A DNA stretch of 64,000 bases, taken from NCBI RefSeq assembly GCF_007176755.1, contig NZ_BJTV01000006.1:248001-312000 (forward strand), read 5' to 3'. The stretch is from Streptomyces sp. 1-11. Its GTDB lineage: Bacteria; Actinomycetota; Actinomycetes; Streptomycetales; Streptomycetaceae. Shown one piece after another: positions 9,581 to 18,352 of this stretch. Position 1 is the stretch's first letter, and every line of letters begins with the position of its first letter. The notes beneath the pieces are model-generated. The model did not search any database, was not told where the DNA came from, and saw nothing but the letters and a program-made list of their open reading frames with translations. Position numbers and translations under genes: made by a program.

Positions 9581-10525
9581 TCACAAGGAGGCTCCCACCA
9601 GAGCGAGTCCGGCGGCGAGCAGGGTCCTCAGCTCGGCGAGGTCGGCGGGCGCGGGGTCGGTGAGCGGGGCCCGGACCGGGCCGACGCGCTCCCCGCGCAG
9701 CCGGGCCGCCGCCTTCACCAGGGACACCGGGTAACCGGGGACGCGGTCGCGGAGTTCGACCAGCGGGACGTAGAAGTCGCGCAGCAGTCTCCCGGTCGTG
9801 GCGTGGTCCTCGTCCCGCAGCGCGGCGAAGAACGCGCCGGCGATCTCGGGGGCGAAGGCGTGCACCGCCGAGGAGTAGGCCGGTACGCCGACGGTGGCGT
9901 AGGCGCGGGCCTGCATCTCGGCCGTGGCGGCGCCGTTGAAGAACAGGAAGTCCTCCGGGGCGGCGAGGGTCAGGCGCTGGAGGCGGTCGAGGTCGCTGTG
10001 GCCGTCCTTCAGGCCGATGACGTTCGGGACGCGCGCGATGCGGCGCAGCGTGGCCGCGGTGTAGGCGACCTGGCCGCGCTGGTAGGCGACGACCGGCAGC
10101 CGGGTGCGGGCCGCGAGCTGCTCGAGCTGGACGGCGAGGCCCTCCTGCGGCGCGGCGACGAGGTAGTGCGGCAGCACGAGCAGGGCGTCGGCGCCGGCCT
10201 CCTCGGCGATCCGCGCGAACCGGGCGGCCTGGGCCCAGCCGTACCCGGTGCCGGCGACCACGGGCACCCGGCCCCGCGCCTCCTCGACGGCGATGGTGAC
10301 GACCTGCCGGTACTCCTCCTCGTCGAGGGAGAAGAACTCCCCGGTGCCGCAGGCCGGGAAGACGGCTCCCGGCCCGGCGGCGAGCCGGGCCGCCAGGTGC
10401 GCGCGACAGCCGTCCGGGTCGAGGGTGCCGTCGTCGTGGAAGGCGGTGAGCGGGAACGACAGCACGCCGCGCGCCATGCCCTCCCGCAGTCGCCGCGCCA
10501 CGTGCCGCGGGCTTCGGTCGCCACT
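9581..10525 (-). CDS. kdgD: Dihydrodipicolinate synthase-family protein, probable 5-dehydro-4-deoxyglucarate dehydratase
   Basis: A 314-residue DapA-superfamily TIM barrel. The Schiff-base lysine is in NVIGLKDGHSDL and the family strand PVVAGTGYGWAQAARFA is present; the substrate-loop sequence ACGTGEFFSLDEEEY matches 5-dehydro-4-deoxyglucarate dehydratases better than DapA (which has GTTGE). The predicted reaction converts 5-dehydro-4-deoxy-D-glucarate to 2-oxoglutarate semialdehyde with loss of CO2 and water. GTG at 10525 was chosen because of its GGGGAG site 7 nt upstream; an ATG at 10558 lies just before that site. A strong promoter precedes it. Confidence 0.82.
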   Translation of the reverse strand, partial: SGDRSPRHVARRLREGMARGVLSFPLTAFHDDGTLDPDGCRAHLAARLAAGPGAVFPACGTGEFFSLDEEEYRQVVTIAVEEARGRVPVVAGTGYGWAQAARFARIAEEAGADALLVLPHYLVAAPQEGLAVQLEQLAARTRLPVVAYQRGQVAYTAATLRRIARVPNVIGLKDGHSDLDRLQRLTLAAPEDFLFFNGAATAEMQARAYATVGVPAYSSAVHAFAPEIAGAFFAALRDEDHATTGRLLRDFYVPLVELRDRVPGYPVSLVKAAARLRGERVGPVRAPLTDPAPADLAELRTLLAAGLALVGASL

Positions 10526-10570
10526 CACCAGACATCTCCCCTTGTGAACGTCGTCCATGTATGAGAACAG

Positions 10571-10600
10571 AGGCTAGATACACGAACAGAGAGCCGTCAA
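10571..10600 (-). promoter_or_regulatory. Predicted sigma-70-type promoter of the kdgD-like gene
   Basis: On the minus strand, TTGACG (10595-10600) and TAGCCT (10571-10576) are separated by 18 bp, an excellent match to the HrdB consensus and well placed about 45 bp upstream of the gene. A CTGTTC element occurs twice around the -10, and a TGTAT/ATACA inverted pair (10557-10561, 10578-10582) flanks the start region. These could be regulator-binding sites. Confidence 0.6.
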
Positions 10601-10700
10601 TGGCGCCGCGGAGAGTCGGGCGACGGCAGGGCGGTGGCAGGGCCGTCCGGCGCGAGGAAAATGCAAGCTGCTACCCGCGATCGTCCGGACCAAACACAGC

Positions 10701-10716
10701 AGTGATCCAGATCACA
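10701..10716. promoter_or_regulatory. CRP/FNR-type palindrome AGTGATCCAGATCACA
   Basis: An almost perfect palindrome, GTGAT-CCAG-ATCAC, close to the enteric CRP consensus (TGTGA-N6-TCACA). It lies between the divergent kdgD-like and MFS genes, about 100 bp upstream of the kdgD -35 and 130 bp upstream of the permease start. A Crp-family or GntR-family regulator could bind it. The regulator is not identified. Confidence 0.45.
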
Positions 10717-10844
10717 CCTGCCGATCTTCATCTGGAACCGCGTGCTTGATACAACTTGCTCGCGCGTTCCCGTCCGTCGACGGCCGTCGCCCTCCCCTCT
10801 CCCCCGGCTCTCGAGCCGCTCCTCCGCCTGCCCTGGGAACGCCC

Positions 10845-12134
10845 GTGTCCGCCCCCCGCTCCATGCCCTGGCCCCTCGTCGCCCTTTTCACGGCCGGGTA
10901 CCTCGCCCCGTATCTGCTGCCGACCACGGTCGGCCGGCTGGACACCGGGCTTCCGCTCACCACCACCGAGGCCGGGGCGGTCGGCAGTGCCCTGCTGCTG
11001 AGTTCGGCGGCCGCCGGCTTCCTGCTGGCCTCCCGGGTCGAACGGGCCGGCGCCCGCGGCCTGGCCCGGCTCGGGCTCACGCTCGCCGCCCTCGGCTACG
11101 GCGGGGCCGCGCTCAGCGGGGTCGTGCCGGCCGTCGTCGTGGGCGTGCTCCTCGGCGGCTTCGGCTCCGGCACGGTCACGGCGGTCGCCGCCGGCGGCAT
11201 CGCGGCCCAGCGTGACCCGCACCGGACCACCACATTCGGCCTGCTCGGCGTCTCCGCGCTCGCCGGCGTGCTCTATCTGACGATCCCCCACCTCGGCCCC
11301 GGCCACGGCCTGCCGCTCGCCGCGATCGCGCTGACCGCGCTCGCGGTGTGGCCGCTCACCGGGCGGCTGCCCGGCGCCACGGCCCCGGCCCGCCGCCCGG
11401 CGGGCGGCGGCGCCCGGCTGCCCCACCGGCGGGCCGGGCTGCTGCTCGCGGCGGCCATGCCCTGCTGGTCGCTGGCGCAGAACGCGCTCTGGGGCGTCAG
11501 CGGACGCATCGGGCTCGGCCAGGCCCACCTGACCGAGGTCACCGTCGGCGCGGTGTTCGCCGTCGCGCTCGGCGCCGGGCTGGTCGGCGTGCTGGGCGCC
11601 GGGGCGCTCGGACCGCGCCTCGGCCGGGCCGTGCCGATCGGCGCGGGCACGGCCCTCATCGCGGGCTGCATCGTGCTCAGCGCCTCGGCGACCGGCCTGC
11701 CGGCCTTCGCGGCGGGCGAGATCTCCTGGAACCTGCTCTACCCGGTCGTGCTGTCGTACGTCATCGGCCTGGCCGCCTCCCTGGACCCGCGGGGCCGCTG
11801 GGCGGTGCTGGTTGGCTCGGCGGCTTCGCTGGGCACCGCGGCGGGCCCGCTGACCGGGAGCGTGCTGGCGGCCGGGGCGGGCTTCCCGGTCATGGGCCGG
11901 GTCCTGGCCGCCGGCCTGCTGGCGATCGCGGTGCCGATGACGGCGGTGGCCCTGCGCGCGGGCCGGCAGCCGCTGCCGGTGGCCAAGATCCCCGTGGTGG
12001 AGATCCCGGTCGTGGAGAGCCCCGTGTCCGAGATCCCGGTCGTGGAGATCCCCGTGGAGGCTCCGGCCCCGGCCGCGCAGGGGGCGTACGGCACCGCCTA
12101 TCCGAACTCGTACGCCTCCACCTCGGCCAGGTAG
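10845..12134 (+). CDS. MFS transporter with C-terminal repeat tail
   Basis: A major facilitator of about 429 residues with roughly 12 hydrophobic segments, starting with PWPLVALFTAGYLAPYLLP. The two halves each begin a six-helix bundle, and the second half begins near RAGLLLAAAMPCWSLAQNALW. The substrate is unknown. The C-terminal 50 residues are cytoplasmic and consist of a pentapeptide repeat of the type I-P-V-V-E followed by Ala/Tyr-rich sequence. GTG at 10845 has a GGGAA ribosome-binding site 6 nt upstream; an open frame to 10746 adds only a Pro/Arg-rich stretch. Its end overlaps the convergent deaminase gene by 37 bp. Confidence 0.8.
   Translation: MSAPRSMPWPLVALFTAGYLAPYLLPTTVGRLDTGLPLTTTEAGAVGSALLLSSAAAGFLLASRVERAGARGLARLGLTLAALGYGGAALSGVVPAVVVGVLLGGFGSGTVTAVAAGGIAAQRDPHRTTTFGLLGVSALAGVLYLTIPHLGPGHGLPLAAIALTALAVWPLTGRLPGATAPARRPAGGGARLPHRRAGLLLAAAMPCWSLAQNALWGVSGRIGLGQAHLTEVTVGAVFAVALGAGLVGVLGAGALGPRLGRAVPIGAGTALIAGCIVLSASATGLPAFAAGEISWNLLYPVVLSYVIGLAASLDPRGRWAVLVGSAASLGTAAGPLTGSVLAAGAGFPVMGRVLAAGLLAIAVPMTAVALRAGRQPLPVAKIPVVEIPVVESPVSEIPVVEIPVEAPAPAAQGAYGTAYPNSYASTSAR
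11988..12059 (+). repeat. Five tandem 15-bp units encoding I-P-V-V-E
   Basis: Units start at 11988, 12003, 12018, 12033 and 12048. They translate as IPVVE, IPVVE, SPVSE, IPVVE and IPVE, keeping the reading frame of the MFS gene. Copy number may vary between strains because the 15-bp unit is in frame. Confidence 0.85.
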
Positions 12135-13090
12135 CGGGCCCGGCGCTCCTCGTCGTCCTCCAGGAAGGAGGCGAGGAAGGAGTTGCGGGCCAGTTCCCTG
12201 AGCCGCTCGTCGCCGAGGCCCAGCGCCGAGCGCACCGCGTCGAAGTTGTCGCCCGCGTACCCGCCGAAGTAGGCCGGGTCGTCGGAGTTGACCGTGCACC
12301 GCAGCCCGGCGTCCAGCATGGCGGGCAGCGGGTGCTCGGCGAGCACGTCCACCGCGCGCAGCCGGACGTTGGACAGCGGGCACAGGGTCAGCGGAATCCG
12401 GTCCCGGACCAGCCGCTCGACCAGCGCGGGGTCCTCCAGGCAGCGCAGGCCGTGGTCGACGCGCTCCACGCCGAGCACGTCCAGGGCCTCGGTGATGTAC
12501 TCCGGCGGTCCCTCCTCACCGGCGTGCGCCACCCGGCGCAGCCCGAGCGCGGCGGCGGCCTCGTACACCTCGCGGAACTTCACCGGCGGGTGGCCGACCT
12601 CGGCGGAGTCGAGGCCGACGCCGGTGATCCGGTCCAGGTAGGGCCTGGCCGCGTCCAGGGTCGCGAGCGCCGACTCGGCGGACTCGTCGCGCAGGAAGCA
12701 CATGATCAGCCGGGTGGAGACGCCGTGGTTCTCCTCGCTGCGGCCGAGCGCCCGCCACAGCCCCTCCACGACGGTGCCCATGTCCAGTCCCCGGGCGAGG
12801 TGGGCCTGCGGGTCGAAGAAGATCTCCGCGTGGCGGACGCCCTGCGCGGCGGCGCGGGCGAGGTAGGCGTCGGCCAGGTCCGCGAAGTCCTGCTCGGTGC
12901 GCAGCACGGCCATCAGCTCGTAGTACAGGTTCAGGAAGGACTGCAGATCCTCGAACCGGTATGCCTCGCGGAGCTGTTCGGTGTCGGCGTAGGGCAGTTC
13001 GACACCGTTGCGGGCGGCCAGCTCGAACGCCAGCTCGGGCTCCAGTGTGCCTTCGATATGCAGGTGCAGTTCTGCTTTGGGGAGGGGCAT
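12098..13090 (-). CDS. Adenine/adenosine deaminase family protein (adenine deaminase-like)
   Basis: A 330-residue metal-dependent purine deaminase. It has the metal-binding HLHIEGTLEPE near the N-terminus, HAGEEGPPEYI with the catalytic His and Glu, VDHGLRCLEDP, LTLCPLSNVRL and the metal Asp in NSDDPAYFGGY. The motifs HAEIFFDPQAH and LIMCFLRDESAESAL, the PPEYI context and the SDDPAYFGGY ending are typical of the adenine deaminase (Aah1) branch rather than classical adenosine deaminase. The likely role is adenine to hypoxanthine in purine salvage. ATG at 13090 starts MPLPKAELHLH. The 3' end overlaps the convergent MFS gene. Confidence 0.88.
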   Translation of the reverse strand: MPLPKAELHLHIEGTLEPELAFELAARNGVELPYADTEQLREAYRFEDLQSFLNLYYELMAVLRTEQDFADLADAYLARAAAQGVRHAEIFFDPQAHLARGLDMGTVVEGLWRALGRSEENHGVSTRLIMCFLRDESAESALATLDAARPYLDRITGVGLDSAEVGHPPVKFREVYEAAAALGLRRVAHAGEEGPPEYITEALDVLGVERVDHGLRCLEDPALVERLVRDRIPLTLCPLSNVRLRAVDVLAEHPLPAMLDAGLRCTVNSDDPAYFGGYAGDNFDAVRSALGLGDERLRELARNSFLASFLEDDEERRARYLAEVEAYEFG

Positions 13091-13110
13091 CAAAGCATCG
13101 TACGGGGGGT

Positions 13111-14016
13111 TTATCTCCGTTTCGGAACCGGCACCCGCAGCAGGTCGTAGGCCACGGTCAGCTCGCCCTCGAACCCTGCGGCCCGTGCCTGCCGTTCGAA
13201 CTCCGCCGGGTCGGAGTAGCGCTGGCTGAAGTGGGTGAGGACGAGGTGCCGCACCCCGGCGTCGCGTGCCGCGGCCGCCGCCTGGCCGGCCGTCAGATGG
13301 CCGTGGTCCGCCGCCAGCGCCGCGTCCTCGTCGAGGAACGTGGACTCGATGACGAGCAGGTCGCAGCCCTCGGCGAGGGCGTGCACGCCGTCGCACAGCC
13401 GGGTGTCCATGACGAACGCGAACCGCTGCCCGCGCCGCACCTCGCTGACGTCCGCCAGCGTCACGTCCCCGAGCCGGCCCTCGCGCTGGAGGCGGCCGAC
13501 GCCCGGGCCCGCGATGCCGTGCGCGGCGAGGGCGGCGGGCAGCATCCGGCGGCCGTCGGGCTCGGTCAGCCGGTAGCCGTAGGACTCGACGGGGTGCGAC
13601 AGCCTCCGGGCCTCCAGCGTGTACGACGGCGTCGCGGCGAGCACGCCGTCGGCGGCGACCGGGGCCTCGGTGAGGCGGACCGTCTCCCGGTAGGCGGTCG
13701 CATACCGCAGCCGGTCGAAGAAGCGCTGGCCGGAGCGCGGGTAGTGCGCGGTCACCTCGTGCGGCACCTGGTCGAGGTTGATCCGCTGGATCACTCCGGC
13801 CAGGCCGAGGGAGTGGTCGCCGTGGAAGTGCGTGACGCAGATCCGGTCGAGGTCGTGGGCGGCGACCCCGGCGCGCAGCATCTGCCGCTGGGTGCCCTCG
13901 CCGGGGTCGAACAGGATGCCCTCGCCGTCCCAGCGGAGCAGGTAGCCGTTGTGGTTGCGGTGCCGGGTCGGGACCTGGCTCGCGGTGCCGAGGACGACGA
14001 ACTCACGGACGGACAT
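13111..14016 (-). CDS. rnz: Ribonuclease Z (tRNA 3' processing)
   Basis: A 301-residue beta-lactamase-fold nuclease with the zinc motif [13 protein letters not shown], the flanking [11 protein letters not shown] typical of RNase Z, a further Asp in FVMDTR and the C-terminal LTHFSQRY. It removes 3' trailers from tRNA precursors, which matters here because the two tRNA-Ala genes in this window encode no CCA. It sits 6 nt downstream of the HIT gene and 20 nt upstream of the deaminase gene, so the three are probably cotranscribed. Confidence 0.94.
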   Translation of the reverse strand: MSVREFVVLGTASQVPTRHRNHNGYLLRWDGEGILFDPGEGTQRQMLRAGVAAHDLDRICVTHFHGDHSLGLAGVIQRINLDQVPHEVTAHYPRSGQRFFDRLRYATAYRETVRLTEAPVAADGVLAATPSYTLEARRLSHPVESYGYRLTEPDGRRMLPAALAAHGIAGPGVGRLQREGRLGDVTLADVSEVRRGQRFAFVMDTRLCDGVHALAEGCDLLVIESTFLDEDAALAADHGHLTAGQAAAAARDAGVRHLVLTHFSQRYSDPAEFERQARAAGFEGELTVAYDLLRVPVPKRR

Positions 14017-14022
14017 GGCCGG

Positions 14023-14376
14023 TTATCCGGGGGGCCATTCCAGCCCACGGCCGCCGAGGACGTGCGCGTGGGCGTGCCAGACGGTCTGGCCGGCGCCGCT
14101 GCCGGTGTTGAAGACGACGCGGTAGCTGTCCAGCTTCTCCTCGTCGGCGACGGCCTGCGTCTCGGCGAGCACGTCGGCGGCGAGCCCCGGGGCGCCTGCG
14201 GCGAGTTCGGCCGCGTTCTTGTAGTGGGCCTTGGGGATCACCAGGACGTGGGTGGGGGCCTGCGGGTTTATGTCCCGGAAGGCGACGGTGGTCTCGGTCT
14301 CGCGGACGACCGTCGCCGGGATGGCCCCCGCGACGATCTTGCAGAACAGGCAGTCGTCCTGCGGTTCCCCTGCCAT
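14023..14376 (-). CDS. HIT-family nucleotide hydrolase/transferase
   Basis: A 117-residue HIT protein of the HINT type. It opens with DDCLFCKIVAGAIPA, a zinc-type cysteine pair, and ends with the catalytic histidine triad WHAHAHVLGGR. HINT enzymes hydrolyse adenosine phosphoramidates. It lies between the tricorn protease gene and rnz on the same strand. Confidence 0.93.
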   Translation of the reverse strand: MAGEPQDDCLFCKIVAGAIPATVVRETETTVAFRDINPQAPTHVLVIPKAHYKNAAELAAGAPGLAADVLAETQAVADEEKLDSYRVVFNTGSGAGQTVWHAHAHVLGGRGLEWPPG

Positions 14377-14440
14377 GCGTGTGACTCCTCACGCCGGTGA
14401 TCGGTACCGGGGCATCGTATCGGGGGCGCCGGGGAACCGG

Positions 14441-17400
14441 TCACGGCAGTTCCGGCGGCGTCCTGGCCGGTGTGGCCTCCAGCGCCTGGAGCGCCAGCCT
14501 GATCGCCTCGTCGAGCTGGGGGTCGCGGCCCGCCGCGTGGTCCTGCGGACGCTGGACGACCTCGACGTCCGGCTCGACGCCGTGGTTCTCCACGCCCCAG
14601 CCGGCGCCCTCCAGCCAGAACGCGTACTTCGGCTGGGTGATCAGGGTGCCGTCGACCAGACGGTAGCGGCTGTCGATGCCGATGACACCGCCCCAGGTGC
14701 GGGTGCCGACCACGGGGCCGATCCCCAGGGCGCGGATCGCCGCGTTGACGATGTCCCCGTCGGAGCCGGAGAACTCGTTGGCGACGGCGACGACCGGTCC
14801 GCGCGGGGCGTCCCTCGGGTAGCTCTCGGGCCGCATCCCGCGCGGCAGGTCCCAGCCGACGACCCGCCGGGCCAGCTTCTCCACGACGAGCTGCGAGGTG
14901 TGGCCGCCGCGGTTCTCCCGGACGTCCACGACCAGCCCCTCGCGGGCCACCTCGACGCGCAGGTCGCGGTGGATCTGGGCCCAGCCGGGCGCCTGCATGT
15001 CGGGCACGTGCAGATAGCCGAGCCGGCCGCCGGACCGCTCGTGGACGTGGGCGCGGCGGCCGGCCACCCAGTCGTGGTAGCGCAGCGGCTCCTCGTCCGC
15101 GAGCGGGACCACGACCACGTGCCGCAGATCGCCGCCGCCGGCCGGCGAGACGGTCAGCTCCACGGGCTTGCCGGCCGTGCCGACCAGCAGCGGGCCGGGG
15201 CCGGTGACCGGGTCGACCGGCTGCCCTCCGACCGCGACGATCGCGTCGCCCGGGCGCACGGCGACCCCGGGCGCGGCCAGCGGGGAGCGGGCGGCCGGGT
15301 CCGAGGTCTCCGAGGGCAGGACGCGGTCGACCCGCCAGCCGCCGTCCTGGTGGCGGGAGATGTCGGCGCCGAGCAGCCCCTGCCGGGCGCCGTCGCCGTA
15401 GCCGCCGCGCGGGGTGACGTAGGCGTGCGAGGTGCCGAGTTCGCCCTGCACCTCCCACAGCAGGTCCACCAGGTCGTCGTGGGCGCCGAGGCGGTCGAGG
15501 AGGGGCCGGTAGCGGTCGAGGACGCCGTCCCAGTCGACGCCGCCCATGTCGGGCCGCCAGAAGTTGTCCCGCATGATCCGGCCCGTCTCGTCGTACATCT
15601 GCCGCCATTCGGCGAGCGGGTCGACGGTCTGCCGGATCCGGGTCAGGTCCACGGCGATGTTCGACTCGCCGTCCTCGTCGTCGGCGGCGTGCCGGTCGGA
15701 GGGCACGACCCGCAGCCGGCCGTCGCTCCACAGCAGCACCCGCCTGCCGTCGCCGCTGACCTCGAAGTGGTCGGCGTCGGCGGCGAGGTGTTCAAGGCGC
15801 CGCTGGGCGAGGTCGTAGCGCTCCAGCCGGGTCCTCGGGTCGGGGGCGTCGGGCGTGGCGCGGCCCGCGCCGAGGACGCCGCGCACCGGGTGGCGCAGCC
15901 AGAGCAGCCCGTCCCTGGCCGCGCGCAGGTTGGAGTAGCGGGCGGCCTCGACCGGGAAGGGCACGATGCGGTCGGCGAGACCGTCGAGGTCGATCCGGGT
16001 CGCGGGGGCGCCCTCGCTGTCCGGTGTCTCGTCCTTGTCGGGGGCGCCGAAGGGCCGGCCGTGCCGCTGCGGCCCGAACGGGGACGGGGTGGTCGCGGAG
16101 AGGGTGATCAGGTACGGGCGGGTGCCCTCCACGAAGGCCAGGTCGAAGACGTGCTCGTCGTAGACCGGGTCGAAGGAGCGGCTGGAGAGGAAGGCGAGGT
16201 GCCTGCCGTCCAGGGTGAAGGCGGGCGCGTGGTCCTGGAAGCGCAGCGGGGTCGCCTCGGTGACCGACAGGTCGGTGGTGTTGGCGAGGCGGAGCTGGGA
16301 GAGCGGGCGGGGGCCGGGGTGGGCCCAGGCCAGCCAGCCGGAGTCGGGCGAGAAGGCGAGGTCGTGGACGTCGCCGTGTTCGCTGCGGGTGACCTCGCGG
16401 ACCTCGCCGGTCTCCCGTTCGACCAGCAGCAGCCGCCCGTCGTGCGAGGCGACGGCGGCCCGGCTGCCGTCGGGCGCCATGGCCAGCTCCAGGACGCGGC
16501 CGAGCTGCCCGGCGGCGAGCCGGCGCGGGGGCGTGCCGAGGGCGGCGCCGGTGGCGGGCGCGAACTCCAGGGCGTCCTCGCCCTCGGCGTCCGTCACCCA
16601 CACCGCCCACTCCTCGCCCTCGGAGCGGAAGGCGCGCGGCAGCCGGGTCCGCACGCCCGGCTGGGCGGCGAGCGCGCGGGCGGGCCCGGAGCGGTGGGTC
16701 ACCCAGTGGACGGCGCCGCGCACCGCGACGACGCTGCCGCGCGCGGTGTGGTCGGGGGCGCCGGAGCCGAACCAGTGCGAGGCGTTCACCGGGAACGGCT
16801 GGAGGTCCACGCGCGGCCCGCCGAGCCGGATGTCCAGCCGGCGCGGTTCGGCGCCGTCGAGGTCGTCCAGCAGCCAGAGTTCACCGGCGCTCGAGTAGAC
16901 GACCCGGGTGCCGTCGGTGGCGGCGTGCCGGGCGTAGAAGCCCTCCAGCGGGGTGTGCCGGCGCAGGTCGGAGCCGTCGGCGAGGGAGGAGTAGAGCGCG
17001 CCGGTGCCCTCGTGGTCGGAGAGGAACGCGATCCGGTCGCCGGCCCACAGCGGGTACTCGACGTTGCCGTCCAACTCCTCGTGCAGCCGGGTGAACTCGC
17101 CGTCGCCCGCCAGGTCGATCCACAGCTTGCCCGCCGTGCCGCCCCGGTACCGCTTCCACCAGGCGGCCTCGCGGCCCATCGGGGCGGACAGCAGCACGGT
17201 GTGCGGGCCGTGGGCGACGGCGCCGACCGGCCCGTACGGCAGGGTGGCGGCCGGTCCGCCGTCGAGCGGGACGGCCCGGGCCCAGCTGCGGCGCAGGCTC
17301 GCCTGGCCCTGGGTGCTGAGCGCGAGCACCTCGCCGTCCTCGGTCCAGCCGCGCACCTGGGTCCGCGGGCTGCCCCAGTGCGTCAGCCGCCTGGCGGGGC

Positions 17401-17647
17401 CGCCGGCCACCGGGGCGAGGTGCACCTCGGGGGCGCCGTCGCGGGTGGAGGTCCAGGCCACGGCGGTGCCGTCGGGCGAGATGCGGGGGTGGTCGACGGG
17501 CACGTTGTCGGCGCTGACCCGCCAGGCGCGGCCGCCGTCGAGGGGGGCCAGCCAGACGTCGTCCTCGGCGACGAACGTCACCAGGTCGCCGTGCGGGTGC
17601 GGGAATCGGAGATAGCCGGAGGATGCCGTCGGAGCTCCCTGAGTCAC
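14441..17647 (-). CDS. Tricorn protease homologue (peptidase family S41)
   Basis: A protease of about 1068 residues, the normal length for tricorn. The N-terminal two thirds are beta-propeller repeats (for example YLRFPHPHGDLVTFVAEDDVW, FSPDSGWLAW). A PDZ domain follows (PGVAVRPGDAIVAVGGQPV), then the S41 catalytic core. The probable catalytic residues are His in GTSHAYVTP, Ser and Asp in EFSGSDGDIVN, and Glu in VENHGVEPDVEV. Tricorn acts after the proteasome to cut peptides to small products. GTG at 17647 (VTQGAPTASSGYLRF) is the likely start; an upstream GTG at 17668 is open. Confidence 0.92.
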   Translation of the reverse strand: MTQGAPTASSGYLRFPHPHGDLVTFVAEDDVWLAPLDGGRAWRVSADNVPVDHPRISPDGTAVAWTSTRDGAPEVHLAPVAGGPARRLTHWGSPRTQVRGWTEDGEVLALSTQGQASLRRSWARAVPLDGGPAATLPYGPVGAVAHGPHTVLLSAPMGREAAWWKRYRGGTAGKLWIDLAGDGEFTRLHEELDGNVEYPLWAGDRIAFLSDHEGTGALYSSLADGSDLRRHTPLEGFYARHAATDGTRVVYSSAGELWLLDDLDGAEPRRLDIRLGGPRVDLQPFPVNASHWFGSGAPDHTARGSVVAVRGAVHWVTHRSGPARALAAQPGVRTRLPRAFRSEGEEWAVWVTDAEGEDALEFAPATGAALGTPPRRLAAGQLGRVLELAMAPDGSRAAVASHDGRLLLVERETGEVREVTRSEHGDVHDLAFSPDSGWLAWAHPGPRPLSQLRLANTTDLSVTEATPLRFQDHAPAFTLDGRHLAFLSSRSFDPVYDEHVFDLAFVEGTRPYLITLSATTPSPFGPQRHGRPFGAPDKDETPDSEGAPATRIDLDGLADRIVPFPVEAARYSNLRAARDGLLWLRHPVRGVLGAGRATPDAPDPRTRLERYDLAQRRLEHLAADADHFEVSGDGRRVLLWSDGRLRVVPSDRHAADDEDGESNIAVDLTRIRQTVDPLAEWRQMYDETGRIMRDNFWRPDMGGVDWDGVLDRYRPLLDRLGAHDDLVDLLWEVQGELGTSHAYVTPRGGYGDGARQGLLGADISRHQDGGWRVDRVLPSETSDPAARSPLAAPGVAVRPGDAIVAVGGQPVDPVTGPGPLLVGTAGKPVELTVSPAGGGDLRHVVVVPLADEEPLRYHDWVAGRRAHVHERSGGRLGYLHVPDMQAPGWAQIHRDLRVEVAREGLVVDVRENRGGHTSQLVVEKLARRVVGWDLPRGMRPESYPRDAPRGPVVAVANEFSGSDGDIVNAAIRALGIGPVVGTRTWGGVIGIDSRYRLVDGTLITQPKYAFWLEGAGWGVENHGVEPDVEVVQRPQDHAAGRDPQLDEAIRLALQALEATPARTPPELP

Positions 17648-17707
17648 CCCGTCACTGTACGCAGCCACCGGTGTCCTCCGGGCCGGTTCCGATCACCTGC
17701 CCCGCAC

Positions 17708-18262
17708 TCACTTGCCCTCCACGGGCCAGCAACTGGGGTCCTTCCTGCACCAGATGGTGCGCGTCACCGTCACGGTCACCGTCGGCTGCCCGCCCCGCCG
17801 GGTGGGCGGCCGGTATGTCGGTCCCGGGGTGGCGTCGCAGTCGCCGAGCCCGCTGACGCGGAAGACCTGGCGGCCGCCGACCGTGCCCGTGAGGTCCCCG
17901 CGCACACAGGCCCCGTCGACGGCCCGGGTCACCTTGCCCTTGACGGTGATCTCCCGCCCGTCCTTGGTCCGGCCCTGGCAGTCGACGGAGACGACGGTGC
18001 TCTCGGAGGGCGAGGGTGAACCGCCCGGCGTCCGGACGCCCTTGTCGCCGTAGGCACCGGTGCAGGTGAGCCAGCTCACGTCCACGTGCCGTCGTCTCAG
18101 CTCGGCGGTCGCGGTGCCGTCGGTGGTGTACGCGGCCGAGGCCGAGCTCAGGTCGCCCGGCTGACACGCCACCACCGCGCCCGCGCCCAGCAGCACGAGC
18201 CCCGCCACGGTCACGCCGCGCACGGCCCGCGGCCGGCGCCAGATCCGCCTCGATGCCCCCAT
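17708..18262 (-). CDS. Putative lipoprotein of unknown function
   Basis: A 184-residue protein with a basic N-terminus (RRIWRRPRAVRG), a hydrophobic stretch and a lipobox VVAC at about residues 30-33, so it is probably lipidated and anchored outside the membrane. The mature part has four or five further cysteines that could form disulfides, a Thr/Val-rich strand and a C-terminal RTIWCRKDPSCWPVEGK. No known domain was recognised. It ends 60 nt before the tricorn gene on the same strand. Confidence 0.7.
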   Translation of the reverse strand: MGASRRIWRRPRAVRGVTVAGLVLLGAGAVVACQPGDLSSASAAYTTDGTATAELRRRHVDVSWLTCTGAYGDKGVRTPGGSPSPSESTVVSVDCQGRTKDGREITVKGKVTRAVDGACVRGDLTGTVGGRQVFRVSGLGDCDATPGPTYRPPTRRGGQPTVTVTVTRTIWCRKDPSCWPVEGK

Positions 18263-18352
18263 GCACGGCAGCGTGCCACCACCGTCCCCGGTGCGGAAGG
18301 GCGCTTACGGCCACTCACCCGTTCGGGCAGCGGCGGCCCCGCTCCCGTGGCG

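Noticed and set aside
10701..10716. A DasR-type site
   Set aside because: DasR sites need the core GGTCTAGACC; this palindrome has GATCCAGATC and matches CRP-like sites more closely.
14231..18019. A 1262-codon plus-strand frame antisense to the tricorn protease gene
   Set aside because: No domain, skewed composition, and the minus strand holds an undoubted 1068-residue protease.
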